In this document: positions 1-5,432 of the stretch, piece after piece
Numbering within the stretch: the stretch's first letter is position 1
Layout: every line of letters starts with the position of its first letter
NCBI GenBank assembly: GCA_903898975.1
Contig: CAIUHT010001392.1
Location: forward strand, 1 to 5,432
Source: an uncultured Planctomycetaceae bacterium
GTDB lineage: Bacteria; Planctomycetota; Planctomycetia; Planctomycetales; Planctomycetaceae
DNA: 5,432 nt
Direction of reading: 5' to 3'
The notes under the pieces: model-generated
What the model was told of the DNA's origin: nothing
What the model saw: only the letters and a program-made list of their open reading frames with translations
Database searches by the model: none
Made by a program: the position numbers and the translations under genes

Positions 1-1269
1 GCGGTCGGCCGGGGCTCGCGCGAGCACCTCGGTCGCCCATTGCCGCCGCTCGGCGGTGGGCTCGCGTCGGGCCAGCGAGAGTTCCCGGTATCGCGAATCG
101 AGAGCCACGGACCGGGACCATTCCAGTCCCTCGGTCGCCTGGTGGACTTTTCGCGCCACGTCGTGGGCCACATCCCGCATGCGGACGTACGGTCCCGTCG
201 CGGCACGCGGTTGCCGAAAGTTGATGTTGTTCACATCTCCGCTCGTCCCATTCGACAACAGCGCCACAAACGGGGGAGCGCCCGCCGAGGTGGGGGGTGG
301 CTCCGAAGGGAGGGGCTGAGGGGTCATGAGCCGGGCGAGTTCTTCGCAGAACAGGCCGTAGTAATCGGCCGAGATGTCACCCCGCCGTTCACCCCCGACG
401 TAGTGCAGCGAGTAACTCGCCCAGAGGGCCAGCGGCGCGCCCCCCGCCTCGCGGACGGCGAGAAACGTCAGGTCGGGATCGACCGGCCCGGCAGGCTCGA
501 CCAGCGTGTCGCTCCCCGCGGGGGGATTCATCCGCACCAGGTCCAGCTCTCCAAACGGATTGGGAGTCATCGCCCCGGCCCGCAGGTGCCAGCGACGATT
601 GAAGACATGCTCGGGAATTGACACCCGCCCCCACGCCAGTTCGGCGGGCCGCAGCAGCTGGATGGCCCGCCGGACGCCATCGGCGATCCGGCCGGCGACA
701 AACCGCTGATACTCGTCGAGTTCGATCTCAACCAGGTACCCAGGGGGCCCCAAGGCACTGGCCGCCGTATGGGTATGGGTCGCACAGATCAACACCTGGC
801 CGGGGGGCAGACCGGTGTGCTGGGTGATCAGCCGGCGGGCCTCACGACTGACCGCATAGTGCAGTCCCAGCAGGTCACACACCACTATCGCCAGCCGGTG
901 CGTCCCGTTGTCGAGCACCAGGCAACGGGCGTGCAATTCATCATGCACATGGGTCGCGGGATAGGGAGTGAACCCCCCGATGATGTCGGCTCCGAGAGGC
1001 GGGGTGATGTTGGAGGTGGCCGCCCCCGCCTGCAACTCGCCCGCCGACGCGGCGGGGGGCGCCAAGGCCAACCCCAAGACCACAAGGCCGACGAGGGCTG
1101 CCCCGAGCCAGTGGCCCACCGCACGCCGGCCGGCCACCCGGTGGGTGCCCCGCACTGGACGTCGCTCACTCCTCCGCCGGTGGGGCCGGGAGGAGCCAAC
1201 CGGCGATCGGTCGGCCAATCGACCAACGAACGAGCGGGGCGAAGAGACGGGCGAACGGGGTGGGCGCAT
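1..1269 (-). CDS. Neutral/alkaline ceramidase-like exported protein, C-terminally cut by the window edge
   Basis: My reading of the reverse strand gives 423 codons from an ATG at 1269 with no stop before the left edge, so the C-terminus is missing. Residues 1-50 are unusually rich in Arg, Pro and Ser. A hydrophobic segment follows at about 53-75, ending in Ala-Ser-Ala, which reads as a signal peptide; the mature protein would be periplasmic or secreted. The mature part starts with the ceramidase-family pattern ATSNITPPLG (84-93). It continues with a Cys-Asp-Leu-Leu-Gly-Leu stretch (131-136), the zinc-site motif THTHT (164-168) and a second conserved His in YSLHY (286-290). It then has SNGTSGDVNN (339-348). 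Family members hydrolyse the amide bond of ceramide using zinc and a serine. Here the position expected for that serine is Asn347, so true ceramidase activity is doubtful; many planctomycete homologues have unknown substrates. The ATG start is supported by a ribosome-binding site 8 nt upstream. Family assignment is firm, function is not. Confidence 0.85.
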   Translation of the reverse strand, partial: MRPPRSPVSSPRSFVGRLADRSPVGSSRPHRRRSERRPVRGTHRVAGRRAVGHWLGAALVGLVVLGLALAPPAASAGELQAGAATSNITPPLGADIIGGFTPYPATHVHDELHARCLVLDNGTHRLAIVVCDLLGLHYAVSREARRLITQHTGLPPGQVLICATHTHTAASALGPPGYLVEIELDEYQRFVAGRIADGVRRAIQLLRPAELAWGRVSIPEHVFNRRWHLRAGAMTPNPFGELDLVRMNPPAGSDTLVEPAGPVDPDLTFLAVREAGGAPLALWASYSLHYVGGERRGDISADYYGLFCEELARLMTPQPLPSEPPPTSAGAPPFVALLSNGTSGDVNNINFRQPRAATGPYVRMRDVAHDVARKVHQATEGLEWSRSVALDSRYRELSLARREPTAERRQWATEVLARAPADR

Positions 1270-1277
1270 GGCAGCGA

Positions 1278-1284
1278 TCCCTTC
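1278..1284 (-). promoter_or_regulatory. Ribosome-binding site for the ceramidase-like gene
   Basis: On the minus strand GAAGGGA lies 8 nt before the ATG at 1269. It supports this start even though it leaves an unusually long basic stretch in front of the signal peptide. In-frame GTG codons closer to the hydrophobic core (for example at 1137) have no comparable purine-rich site. Confidence 0.6.
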
Positions 1285-1309
1285 AAAAAAGCCAGTCCCG
1301 GGCGGGACC
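1285..1309 (-). terminator. Intrinsic terminator or attenuator after the RNase Z-like gene
   Basis: Reading the minus strand from 1309, GGTCCC pairs with GGGACT around a GCCC loop (five Watson-Crick pairs plus one G-U). Three bases (GGC) follow, then six T residues (1290-1285). The hairpin begins 2 nt after the RNase Z-like stop codon (1312-1314). The T tract directly abuts the ribosome-binding site of the next gene. The stem is short but the U tract is good. It could end the RNase Z transcript or limit read-through into the ceramidase-like gene. Confidence 0.6.
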
Positions 1310-1311
1310 CA

Positions 1312-2151
1312 TCACAACCACAGGCGGACGCGGTCCCGCAACTGCGCGGGGAGGCGGCGTTCCACCCCCTTCTCGATTTCCTTTTCGGTGTAGCGGGTCG
1401 AGAGGTGCGTCAGGATGATCAGCTCATTCTGAAACCGGTCGGCTCGCTCCACGATGTCGTCGAGATGGGTATGCCCGAACTTGTGAATCTTCTCTTTGCG
1501 ATGTTCGGGCCGAAAGAAGGTCATCTCGGTGATCAGCACCTTGGCCTGGTAAACAGCCGGGTGATTGTCGAGCCCCGCGGGAGCGGTGTCACCCGTGTAA
1601 CAGACCAGCGGAACCCGCACTTCCTGGGTCACCTCTTCCCCCGCCAGTCGGCGGTCGCGGATCTGATCCTGCGACAAGCCCTGCAGCTCGGCACGGAGTT
1701 TCCGCCGACGATCCCACACGACGTACCCCAGCGAGGGGACGGTGTGCTTGGTGGCGAAGGCGGTGACGACGTGCTCGCGCGAGAGTTCGACGGTGTCGCC
1801 AGGTTGAATACCGAGCAGCTCGCAGACCATGCGTCCGCGATCAAGCCGCTGCCAGACCTGGAGCAATCGCTGCACCCCTTCGAGCACCTCGGTCGGGACG
1901 TAGATGACGGGGGGCTCCATCTTCATCATCCGACGCCGGGCGACGAAGACCGGGATCGCGGCGAGATGATCGAGGTGGGCGTGAGAGACGAACCAATGGC
2001 GGGTCCCCAGGAAATCCCAGGGGCTGCCCCCGAGATCAAAGCCGAGCTTCAGTTCGGGAAACCGCCAGTAGGATTGCACCGCGGCCCGGGAATAGCCTTC
2101 GATACAGAGCCCTTTGTGAGTCCAGGTGCGGACGGGCAGGTTGTTGAGCAT
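1312..2151 (-). CDS. RNase Z-family metallo-beta-lactamase-fold hydrolase (short, plant-type tRNase Z-like)
   Basis: The protein has 279 residues, a normal length for a short tRNase Z. The family cuts tRNA precursors 3' of the discriminator base in the cytoplasm using two zinc ions. The full metal-site set is visible: the HxHxDH motif SHAHLDH (His57, His59, Asp61, His62), His136 in KHTVPSLGY, Asp188 in YTGDT, the GHTH motif (His227, His229) and His249 in THLSTRY. The last two are the RNase Z-specific motifs. The Pro-Pro-Gly-Pro exosite motif of Bacillus-type enzymes is absent. In its place, residues 151-175 read like the arm of Arabidopsis TRZ1/TRZ2 (Lys-Leu, Gly-Leu-Ser, then Gly-x-Glu-x-Thr). 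The KMEPPVIYVP stretch (77-86) is also plant-like. The comparison is from memory. The ATG at 2151 has no clear Shine-Dalgarno sequence. A tRNA 3'-processing role is the simplest inference; another RNA or small-molecule substrate cannot be excluded, so no symbol is assigned. Confidence 0.88.
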   Translation of the reverse strand: MLNNLPVRTWTHKGLCIEGYSRAAVQSYWRFPELKLGFDLGGSPWDFLGTRHWFVSHAHLDHLAAIPVFVARRRMMKMEPPVIYVPTEVLEGVQRLLQVWQRLDRGRMVCELLGIQPGDTVELSREHVVTAFATKHTVPSLGYVVWDRRRKLRAELQGLSQDQIRDRRLAGEEVTQEVRVPLVCYTGDTAPAGLDNHPAVYQAKVLITEMTFFRPEHRKEKIHKFGHTHLDDIVERADRFQNELIILTHLSTRYTEKEIEKGVERRLPAQLRDRVRLWL

Positions 2152-2280
2152 GGTGCGGGGATTTTACGCGGGCACTGGCAGTCCCGCCAGCAGTGGAGCA
2201 GAGGTCATGAATCAGCCGTCGCGGGGCCCAGTTTCACGGGAAGCGCAAGTGCAGGGCAGACGTCACCGGCGATTCGTCTT

Positions 2281-2322
2281 GGGTGCCGCATTTCGGGTGC
2301 TGCTTTTCGGGTGCAGCGTTTT
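2281..2322. repeat. Three tandem copies of a 14-bp unit
   Basis: The units are GGGTGCCGCATTTC, GGGTGCTGCTTTTC and GGGTGCAGCGTTTT, head to tail. The consensus is GGGTGCNGCNTTTC, with the first six bases and the internal GC identical in all copies. The sequence just before and after matches the unit only weakly. There are no spacers, so it is not a CRISPR array. It lies 130-171 bp upstream of the RNase Z-like start, and its role is unknown. Confidence 0.7.
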
Positions 2323-2585
2323 GGGCCAGGCCTTGCCCATCAGACACGTTCGGCCAAGTGCAGGTTCACCACTCGAGCGGTCAGACCGGATGCCCCCCCG
2401 CCACCACCACGACCGCAGGGATGGTACGAGAGAGAGACTCCCCACCCGCCCGGGACGAGATTCCTGTGGCGAGGCGGCCGAGCGCCCGTGAGCCGGGGAA
2501 TTCGATTGCGTCGTGGAAATGCACTCACGCCCTACGCGCGGTGACTGGAGCGAGCGGAGGCGGTGACAACGCGGTCGCGATGAAC

Positions 2586-2607
2586 GGGCCGCCTGAGCGC
2601 GCGGCCC
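2586..2607 (-). terminator. Possible terminator hairpin after the DUF1501 gene
   Basis: A perfect 7-bp GC-only inverted repeat (GGGCCGC/GCGGCCC) with an 8-nt loop begins 47 nt past the DUF1501 stop codon. No U tract follows on the minus strand, so it is either a weak intrinsic terminator, an mRNA 3'-end stabiliser, or chance in GC-rich DNA. Confidence 0.3.
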
Positions 2608-2653
2608 AGCCGCCAGCCAGCCTTCACCAGAAGGGAGATGCCACCCCGATCGG

Positions 2654-4039
2654 TTAGAACACCGGAATCGGCTCGCCTGTGGATTGAATGGCGATGGGGC
2701 GACCCTGCCGGTCGGGGAGCGTGGTGTGAGGATCGACCCCCACAGCCTTGTAAACGGTCGCGACCGCGTCGGCCGGGGACCAGGTCCGTGTCTTGCAATA
2801 GCCCCCCACCTGGTCGGTGGCTCCCAGCACCTGCCCCCCCTGCACCCCGCCCCCCGCATAGAAGATCGAACCACTGTAGCCCCAGTGATCGCGCCCCCCG
2901 TTCGGGTTGATCTGCGGCGTGCGGCCGAACTCGGTGAAGTACACCACCAGGGTCCGCTCCAGCCGGCCCGACAGGGCGAGGTCGTCGATCAGCGCGGCGA
3001 ATGCCTGGTCCACGGCGGGCAGGTGGTAAGGAACCTTGCACATCTTCCACATATGAGGCTGATCTTGTCCCGGGGCGCAGTGGTTGTCCCAGAGATTGTT
3101 GTAATCGCCCCAGTCGTAACCGTAGTCCATCATCACGAACCGGGCCCCCGCCTCGACCAGTCGGCGGACCAGCAGGCAGCGCTGGCCCACCTTGGTGCGA
3201 CCGTACTTGTCGCGGGCCTGGGGGGTCTCGCGCTCAATGGCGAAGGCGTCGCGCACGTGGGGTGACGAGAGCAGGTCGACCGCCCGCCCGTACAACCGCT
3301 GCACCCCCTCGATGGCTCCCGACTGCTCGAGCCCGGTGAGCCGGGCTTCGACTTCCTGCCGCAACGTCTGCCGGCGGTTCAACCGCTCGGGCGAGACCCC
3401 ATCCACCAGCCCCAGGTCGCGCACCTGGAAGCCCTCGTCCCGAGGCTCACCCATGGTGCACAGGGGAGCATACTGCTGCCCCAGCCAGGCGGGGACGAAA
3501 AGGTCGGTGTAGGGAGGCCCCGGGCGGGTCGATCCGGGCACGGCGATGTACCCGGGCAGCCCCGCCCTCGCCCCCAGCTGATGATGGATGAAGCAGCCGA
3601 AGTTGGGCTCGCTCAGGATGCCGCCCGGCAGAATGTTCCGCCCTGACAGGGCGTAGGCCTGGCCATCAAAGTGGTCGTTGGTTCCCGCGGCGAAACTGCG
3701 GATGACGGCCAGCTTGTCGGCCTGTCGCGCCAGGTGCGGCAGCACCTCGGCGAAGCGGATCCCCGGGACGTTGGTCTCGATCGCCTCGATTGGCCCGCGG
3801 ATTTCCTGCGGAGCCTCGGGCTTCGGATCGAACGATTCGTGATGGGTCACCCCGCCCGGCAACCAGAGAAAGACCACCTGGTCGGCGGTCGCGAGGCGTT
3901 CGGCCAGTGGGGTGGCTGCCACCTGGGGGGAATTGAGCAGCGGGTATGCCGCACTGGCCAGTGCGACCCCTCCAAACCGCAGCAGGTCGCGCCGATGCCA
4001 TTCGAAGGGGGTCAATCGACCGGGGGAGCGAAGGGCCAT
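2654..4039 (-). CDS. DUF1501 family exported protein with twin-arginine-type leader
   Basis: From the ATG at 4039 the product has 461 residues, a typical length for DUF1501. A GTG two codons earlier (4045) is an alternative start; ATG is preferred because AGGTG lies just before it. HRRDLLRFGG (15-24) followed by a hydrophobic stretch to about residue 40 looks like a Tat signal, implying export of a folded protein. Family features are the WLPGGVTHHESFDPKP block (59-74), NDHFDGQAYALSG (121-133), TEFGRTP (369-375) and GRDHWGY (382-388). Asp384 and His385 are candidate metal ligands, because the family is related to the alkaline phosphatase/sulfatase fold. The Trp-Asp-Thr-His motif common in the family is replaced by YDWGDYNN (308-315). 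DUF1501 genes are abundant in Planctomycetota and usually sit beside a DUF1549/DUF1553 cytochrome-like gene; none is present on either side here. The biochemical role is unknown. The stop is TAA at 2654-2656. Confidence 0.93.
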   Translation of the reverse strand: MALRSPGRLTPFEWHRRDLLRFGGVALASAAYPLLNSPQVAATPLAERLATADQVVFLWLPGGVTHHESFDPKPEAPQEIRGPIEAIETNVPGIRFAEVLPHLARQADKLAVIRSFAAGTNDHFDGQAYALSGRNILPGGILSEPNFGCFIHHQLGARAGLPGYIAVPGSTRPGPPYTDLFVPAWLGQQYAPLCTMGEPRDEGFQVRDLGLVDGVSPERLNRRQTLRQEVEARLTGLEQSGAIEGVQRLYGRAVDLLSSPHVRDAFAIERETPQARDKYGRTKVGQRCLLVRRLVEAGARFVMMDYGYDWGDYNNLWDNHCAPGQDQPHMWKMCKVPYHLPAVDQAFAALIDDLALSGRLERTLVVYFTEFGRTPQINPNGGRDHWGYSGSIFYAGGGVQGGQVLGATDQVGGYCKTRTWSPADAVATVYKAVGVDPHTTLPDRQGRPIAIQSTGEPIPVF

Positions 4040-4045
4040 GGACAC

Positions 4046-4317
4046 ACCTGCTGGCAGACAGTGGAGATTCCCGAAGTGAATCAGGCCCAGTCGGGTGAGT
4101 CCCGGGGCTGCTTCAACTTATCGGCAACCGGGGGGGACGACAACACCGCCCGCAGCCGGGAGGGTTCCACGGCCCCATCCGGACAAATCGACACCCCACC
4201 CGGTGGCCCTCGGGGTTGGCAAAGGAAACGCAGATTGCCCGCGGGGAGCTGGGAATGGGTTCGCGGGCAAACGGCTCCAGGCCCCGCAGGCTGGGTCGCG
4301 CGGAGGGGACCCAAACT
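4046..4317. other. Intergenic region upstream of the DUF1501 gene
   Basis: This gap should hold the 3' end of the repeat-protein transcript and the DUF1501 promoter. A hairpin at 4235-4270 fits the first role. For the second I saw no convincing -35/-10 pair on the minus strand. A 77-codon minus-strand frame with a TTG start (4314-4081) covers most of the gap, but has no ribosome-binding site or recognisable motif and is not called. Confidence 0.55.
4235..4270 (-). terminator. Probable terminator hairpin after the four-repeat protein gene
   Basis: A perfect 9-bp inverted repeat, TTGCCCGCG and CGCGGGCAA on the minus strand, is separated by an 18-nt loop. It begins 47 nt after the stop codon of the gene at 4318. 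The following minus-strand bases (TCTGCGTTTCCTTT) are pyrimidine- and T-rich but not a clean U tract. It probably separates this gene from the DUF1501 gene. Confidence 0.5.
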
Positions 4318-5432
4318 TCAGCGGGGACGCTTGGCGTCGATGGTCTGGGCCTCACGACGTCCGCCCGTTCCTTCCCGGAAGGTGATGTCGAGCTTGTCGA
4401 ATTTCTGCAGCTTCTCGAGCCCCGCGGCTTCGCCATCCAACAGCAGCGGGCATCCCTCGGGGACGAAATACGCGACCTCACTGGCGTCGTTCCCCCGCAC
4501 GAGCAGTTCCCGCTCGGCGACCTTGCTGGCCATCAGGGCTCCCGAACCACGGGGGCGACGGGTCGCCTGCAGCCCGGTCACCTCGACGTCGTACTCGACC
4601 GCCACGCGATCATCGGGCTTGAGGTCGGCCACCTTCGCCTCGGCCCCGTCGAGTTCGACCCTGGCGTCGTCAGCGAACGGGAGATTGTCGATCAGGCCGA
4701 AGCGGTCGAGGCGGAGATACGACGGTTCATCGGGCGTCTGCACAATCTCGGCCACGAAGCCGACCTGCCGGAGTGTCCGCCGGGCCGCCAGCCGAATGAT
4801 TGTCCGCGCGACCGCCTCCCGTTCCGCCGGGAGATGCGTCACCTCGACTCGATCATCGGGCAGCAGCTTGTCGAACTCGGCGGGCTTGCCATTCAGCAGC
4901 ACCTGCACGGTGCCCGCGAGGCTCATATCGACCACCTCGGGCCGCGGGTCGGCCTGCAGTGCCACCCGCACCTGCCGACGCGTTGCGTCGACGGTCTGCA
5001 GCACTCCTTCGCTCAGCACGGGTCGGCTGACCGCGACGGTGGCGCGGGGCTCTCCCTTCACATCGCGGAAGGTGATGGCCACCCGGTCATCGGGGGCGAC
5101 TTCGCCCAGCGAGATGAAGTCTTGCCCCCCGTCCCGCAGCCGAATGATGGGTTCTTTGCCCAGCGGGACCGTCACCACGGTTCCCTCGGGAGTCAGCAGG
5201 TCGAGTGCCTGTTCCTCCCGCTGGATCGATTTGACAATCCCGCTGCGGTCGGCCTCGGTCCCCGTCGGGCCCGACGACTTGCCGGGGGACCAGAAGAGCA
5301 TCGCCAGCGACAGCAGGGCACTGGTCGCGAAGGCCCCGATGGCGATCAGCCTCCGGCGGCGGTCGGAACCAGCCTCGGGGGCCGGTCGCTGGACGGTAGC
5401 CGAGGAATCGTCCCCCGACTTGACCAGCTTGA
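4318..5432 (-). CDS. Membrane-anchored protein with four beta-rich repeats, N-terminus outside the window
   Basis: The frame is open to the right edge, giving 370 visible residues. The first in-frame ATG (5301) lies inside the transmembrane helix and is unlikely to be the start; no ATG, GTG or TTG occurs in frame above it. Residues 1-23 are a polar Ser/Pro/Ala-rich linker. RRRR (24-27) then precedes one hydrophobic helix (28-47), which predicts an N-in, C-out topology. Four imperfect repeats follow at about 63-137, 141-217, 222-290 and 295-367. The first begins with a Ser-Gly-Ile-Val strand. Each has a central Leu-Asp/Asn-Gly turn, and the first three end in PDDRV plus a beta strand (113, 191, 272). 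In the fourth this is degraded to FDKLDI. The pattern resembles small extracytoplasmic beta-barrel repeats of the DUF5666 type, but I do not recognise the family firmly. The missing N-terminus could carry a cytoplasmic domain such as a kinase; that is speculation. Confidence 0.85.
   Translation of the reverse strand, partial: KLVKSGDDSSATVQRPAPEAGSDRRRRLIAIGAFATSALLSLAMLFWSPGKSSGPTGTEADRSGIVKSIQREEQALDLLTPEGTVVTVPLGKEPIIRLRDGGQDFISLGEVAPDDRVAITFRDVKGEPRATVAVSRPVLSEGVLQTVDATRRQVRVALQADPRPEVVDMSLAGTVQVLLNGKPAEFDKLLPDDRVEVTHLPAEREAVARTIIRLAARRTLRQVGFVAEIVQTPDEPSYLRLDRFGLIDNLPFADDARVELDGAEAKVADLKPDDRVAVEYDVEVTGLQATRRPRGSGALMASKVAERELLVRGNDASEVAYFVPEGCPLLLDGEAAGLEKLQKFDKLDITFREGTGGRREAQTIDAKRPR

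Larger units (their letters stand above)
2152..2653. other. 502-bp intergenic region without a convincing gene
   Basis: This lies between the RNase Z-like start and the DUF1501 stop. The open frames crossing it overlap the flanking genes, have no ribosome-binding sites and show no recognisable protein motif. It contains a hairpin near the DUF1501 end (2586-2607) and a triple 14-bp repeat (2281-2322), followed directly by a near-palindrome at 2323-2338 with 7 of 8 pairs matching. A short inverted repeat (CTGGC/GCCAG, 2175-2190) falls in the likely leader of the RNase Z-like mRNA. The octamer GCGGTGAC occurs twice, 22 bp apart (2538 and 2560). The RNase Z promoter should be here, but I could not identify -35/-10 boxes with confidence. 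Confidence 0.6.

Noticed and set aside
21..35. 15-bp sequence CGAGCACCTCGGTCG, repeated at 1881-1895
   Set aside because: Both copies lie in the same reading frame of different genes and encode Thr-Glu-Val-Leu; shared codon preference explains the match.
2281..2322. Possible CRISPR array
   Set aside because: The units are only 14 bp, directly adjacent and without spacers, and no cas gene is present.
2428..2437. Short GA dinucleotide run
   Set aside because: About five units only; expected by chance and without any linked feature.
769..2544. 591-codon open frame on the plus strand
   Set aside because: It runs antisense through the ceramidase-like and RNase Z-like genes and the intergenic gap, has no domain motifs and has Arg/Gly/Pro-rich composition. 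It is a by-product of GC-rich third codon positions.
2263..2874. 203-codon minus-strand frame across the DUF1501 3' end and the gap
   Set aside because: It overlaps the well-supported DUF1501 frame and translates to low-complexity Arg/Ser/Pro sequence.
4081..4314. 77-codon minus-strand frame with a TTG start between the repeat protein and DUF1501 genes
   Set aside because: It has no ribosome-binding site, weak third-position GC bias and no recognisable motif, and it overlaps the terminator hairpin. A genuine small gene cannot be excluded without homologues.

Overview
The window is GC-rich and looks chromosomal, most likely from a member of the Planctomycetota. The main evidence is a complete DUF1501 protein with a twin-arginine-type leader. 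A secreted ceramidase-family protein of the kind common in planctomycete genomes, and the very large export-rich proteins around it, fit the same assignment. No tRNA, rRNA, CRISPR array, insertion sequence or phage gene is visible.

All four genes lie on the minus strand, so transcription runs from high to low coordinates. From 5432 to 4318 is the C-terminal part of a membrane-anchored protein. It has a basic N-terminal flank, one transmembrane helix and four imperfect ~75-80-residue beta-rich repeats. Its start lies outside the window. From 4039 to 2654 is the DUF1501 protein. From 2151 to 1312 is an RNase Z-family metallo-beta-lactamase-fold enzyme that resembles the short plant tRNase Z more than the Bacillus type. 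From 1269 to the left edge is the N-terminal 423 residues of a neutral/alkaline ceramidase-like exported protein.

The gaps suggest separate transcription units rather than one operon. There is a 9-bp-stem hairpin after the repeat protein (4235-4270), a 7-bp hairpin after the DUF1501 gene (2586-2607), and a hairpin followed by six U residues immediately after the RNase Z gene (1285-1309). This last one sits directly before the ribosome-binding site of the ceramidase-like gene and could work as a terminator or an attenuator. The 502-bp gap at 2152-2653 has no convincing gene but carries three tandem copies of a 14-bp unit.

Three of the four products appear to be exported or to face the periplasm; the RNase Z-like enzyme should be cytoplasmic. 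I see no shared pathway. The points most worth following up are the loss of the expected catalytic serine in the ceramidase-like protein, the plant-like RNase Z, and the unrecognised four-repeat membrane protein.
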